Assembly: GCA_025267735.1 (NCBI GenBank)
Contig: CM046306.1
Span: 33,001,919-33,065,918, forward strand
Source of the DNA: Mactra quadrangularis
Taxonomy: Eukaryota; Mollusca; Bivalvia; Venerida; Mactridae
Direction of reading: 5' to 3'
Length of the DNA stretch: 64,000 nucleotides
The position numbers were made by a program, and so were the translations under genes. How positions within the stretch are numbered: position 1 is the stretch's first letter; each line of letters starts with the position of its first letter. Of this stretch, positions 41,201 through 44,200 are shown one piece after another. The notes under the pieces are model-generated. The model saw only the letters and a list, made by a program, of their open reading frames with translations, was not told the DNA's origin and ran no database searches.

Positions 41201-44200
41201 CTATGGCATTAAACCCAACAACAAACAACAAAACACCATCTTAACTGAATGGTCTAAACATAAGACCGAATGTTTGCAAAACGTTCATCATCCCTGATAA
41301 TTAGTTAAAATAAATACACCAGTCAATAATACTACTAGGTCTGCCCATGTATCCCTCAAGTCAGAATCTTTTATATGAGGGGTATGTGATAAAACCATAG
41401 AGTGAATAAGCTTATACAAACCACAAGTGAGACAAAACAATGTTACATCACAGAGAGACATCAGGATTTGTTACTCATATAATAAATATTCTTCTATACA
41501 TTATAATATACCTGTCTAAACATTCCATGGAATATAAGTAATACAATAGTTCCATGTTTAATGTCAACATTCCAGACTTTCAGTGTTAATGCATGACACC
41601 TAGCATCCTCCCACACCCCACCCTTGATTACCAAATATGTTCATCTTCTCTTACAACCCTACGCCACTCAGTCATGGAAGCAAGTGTAACATTTTCATAA
41701 GTAATTTCTTATATTGAAAAACGAATATTATTTTGTTGATATCTAATTTGAACAAACTCCGAAAACTTGACTGATAGTCATCAGCAGAACAAGCAAGAAC
41801 TACTTTCTGTTGCGAAACTTTTGACTTCTGAGAATGGAGGTTTAATTATAGTTAAATTATTTTTACATTGCATAATTTTTTATATTTTTTATACTGAGGA
41901 TAAGAGGTCTAGCTCTATATTGCATTATTTTGTAAAGGTTTTCATTATCAAATCTTGGATTTCGAGATATCACAAGCTTTAAGAAAAGAATCCAGAAAGT
42001 TTTCTCTGGCCTAAAAATTCCTAAACTTAACAGACTAACCCTGAAACTCACTTGTGTTCACTGGATTTGTGACAAGTTGCAAATGTAAGTGAAGCAAATA
42101 ATGTAATCATCAAATTACAATACAAAATTTAATTTTGACTAATTGAGAAAGAAGTCCCATTAAAATCAGATAAAAATTGCTCCACTACAATTTAGCCATG
42201 TTAACATAACAAACATTTCAAAATTATAACTTTCAGAAACTATTTATAAATAAATTTCCAAGCATCATAATAACAAGAATAGAAAATTAGAACAAGCCAA
42301 AATTCAGGAAGCAGCAAAAATGTAGTGAACTATAATTAGAAGCTAATTGATAACACCTGTTTATCTTAAAACCAGCAGAGATAAACACCACTAAATTGAG
42401 TGCCAGTAGGGATAAACACCACTAAATTAGAGATCAAAACATAATTATTTCCTGGAAATGATAAATGGAAAAAAAATCAGAGGTCAAGGTCACAAAAACA
42501 TTAAAACCATTCCAGTAAATATAATGTTTACTTTGTTGTTGCTAAGAACAAACAAACATTGTACCAACTAACAAACATTGTACTCAGTAATGACAAGATC
42601 TCTACAGACTGGTTCACAGATATTAATGACTTATAATTTGCAAAATAAGAGATTTTTGTAAGTTCAACAGAGTACCAATCTGGTAAAGTCATAATAATAA
42701 GTTGAAACAACAAGATAATAATAAGTTTTGGCAAGAGTTCTAGCAATATCTAAGTCATAGAAATTATGAAGACAATTTACTGAAAAACAACAACCTGTGA
42801 ACAACAACATGTGAAAATCAGCAACAACAGCAAAAACAACAACAACAACCTGTGTATGTATGTTACTTTATGATTCATTTCTACTGCTTTAAGAAGATTG
42901 TCACAATAATTATTACAGAACAGAATTGAACATAACAGAACATATCATGGGTTAAGCACAAAATGGTCGTAACTCACTATCTTGTTAAATTGAGTTATAC
43001 CATTTTGATAAAGCCCATACATAAATCAGTTTTCTATTTTTTATCAATCATGATTCATGAGTACAGATGTACTGCAGTGAGTACTTAAATCAGAGGGGTT
43101 AATGTATACACTACTGACAGTTAAACAAAATTAAATAATACCAACTGCCATGGTCAAGAGTCAAACCAAAATTACCAGATTTCAAGTTAAGGCAGTCTTA
43201 CAGAACACGGTTGGGGACCAATTCCCATACGGTATACTCGGTTATACACAGGTTGACAGGTACGAGTTAGACTCGAATGTAGCACGATAGTGTACGAATA
43301 AAGCACAGATATACTCGGTCAAGCAAGGTTTGTCACGATTTTAACTCGATTTGCAAACGATTTTTACTCGATCGATAAATGTTTCCAAGTAAGGTCTGTT
43401 ATGGTCTAGTACGATCGAACATGACCTTTACTCGATTTACTTGGCGTTCACAAGGTTTACATACACCCGGACATGACACCCGTACCAGTTTTTTAAAAGT
43501 TTTAAAATTCATACACGACTTTCAAGGATACACTCGAATGGCCGGAGTGTGACTCGGATCAGAACACAGCTTGTTCGGTTGCATGTTAGGTTTACACGGG
43601 TGGCTAACCGTATAAGCCGTGCCTTCTGTGTGAGATGGGCTTTAAGCATGCTTACTACTGTAACTAGACCCCAGGACCCACAGGTGTATAGATTCAAAGT
43701 TGATCAAGCTTCCATCGAATCAGACCACTGAGTGTTACAAGCACCAAGTTTAACTCAGACTAGAATAAACCATAGGAATTATAATATCAAAGTATTTTTT
43801 TACCTGAAAGATATTTTCTCTATTATCTTAAAAATGTTGATAACATAGATAGACTAATACAAGTAATTAATAATAAAGACATTATGTACTGTGAACACTG
43901 AGATAATTTCTATCATATGTTTACACCTAGAAGGAAGTCAATGATTACTATAAATAGATACAAATTACATAGAAAATTACCTATTAGTTATCAGTTAATA
44001 TTCAACACCTGTTCTATCAGGCTAGCAGAATGTAATATACTCAGGGAATCAATGTTATATCCAGAAGAAAAGCATCAAAGAAGTGTCCTACAGTGGTTTA
44101 CTAAGGAGGTGTTAGAAAATTGAGAAGTCATAAGTCTGAACTTCTGCTAATTTTCTGTAGCAAAAATTCTGAACTTCTGCTAATTTTCTGCTGCAAAAAT

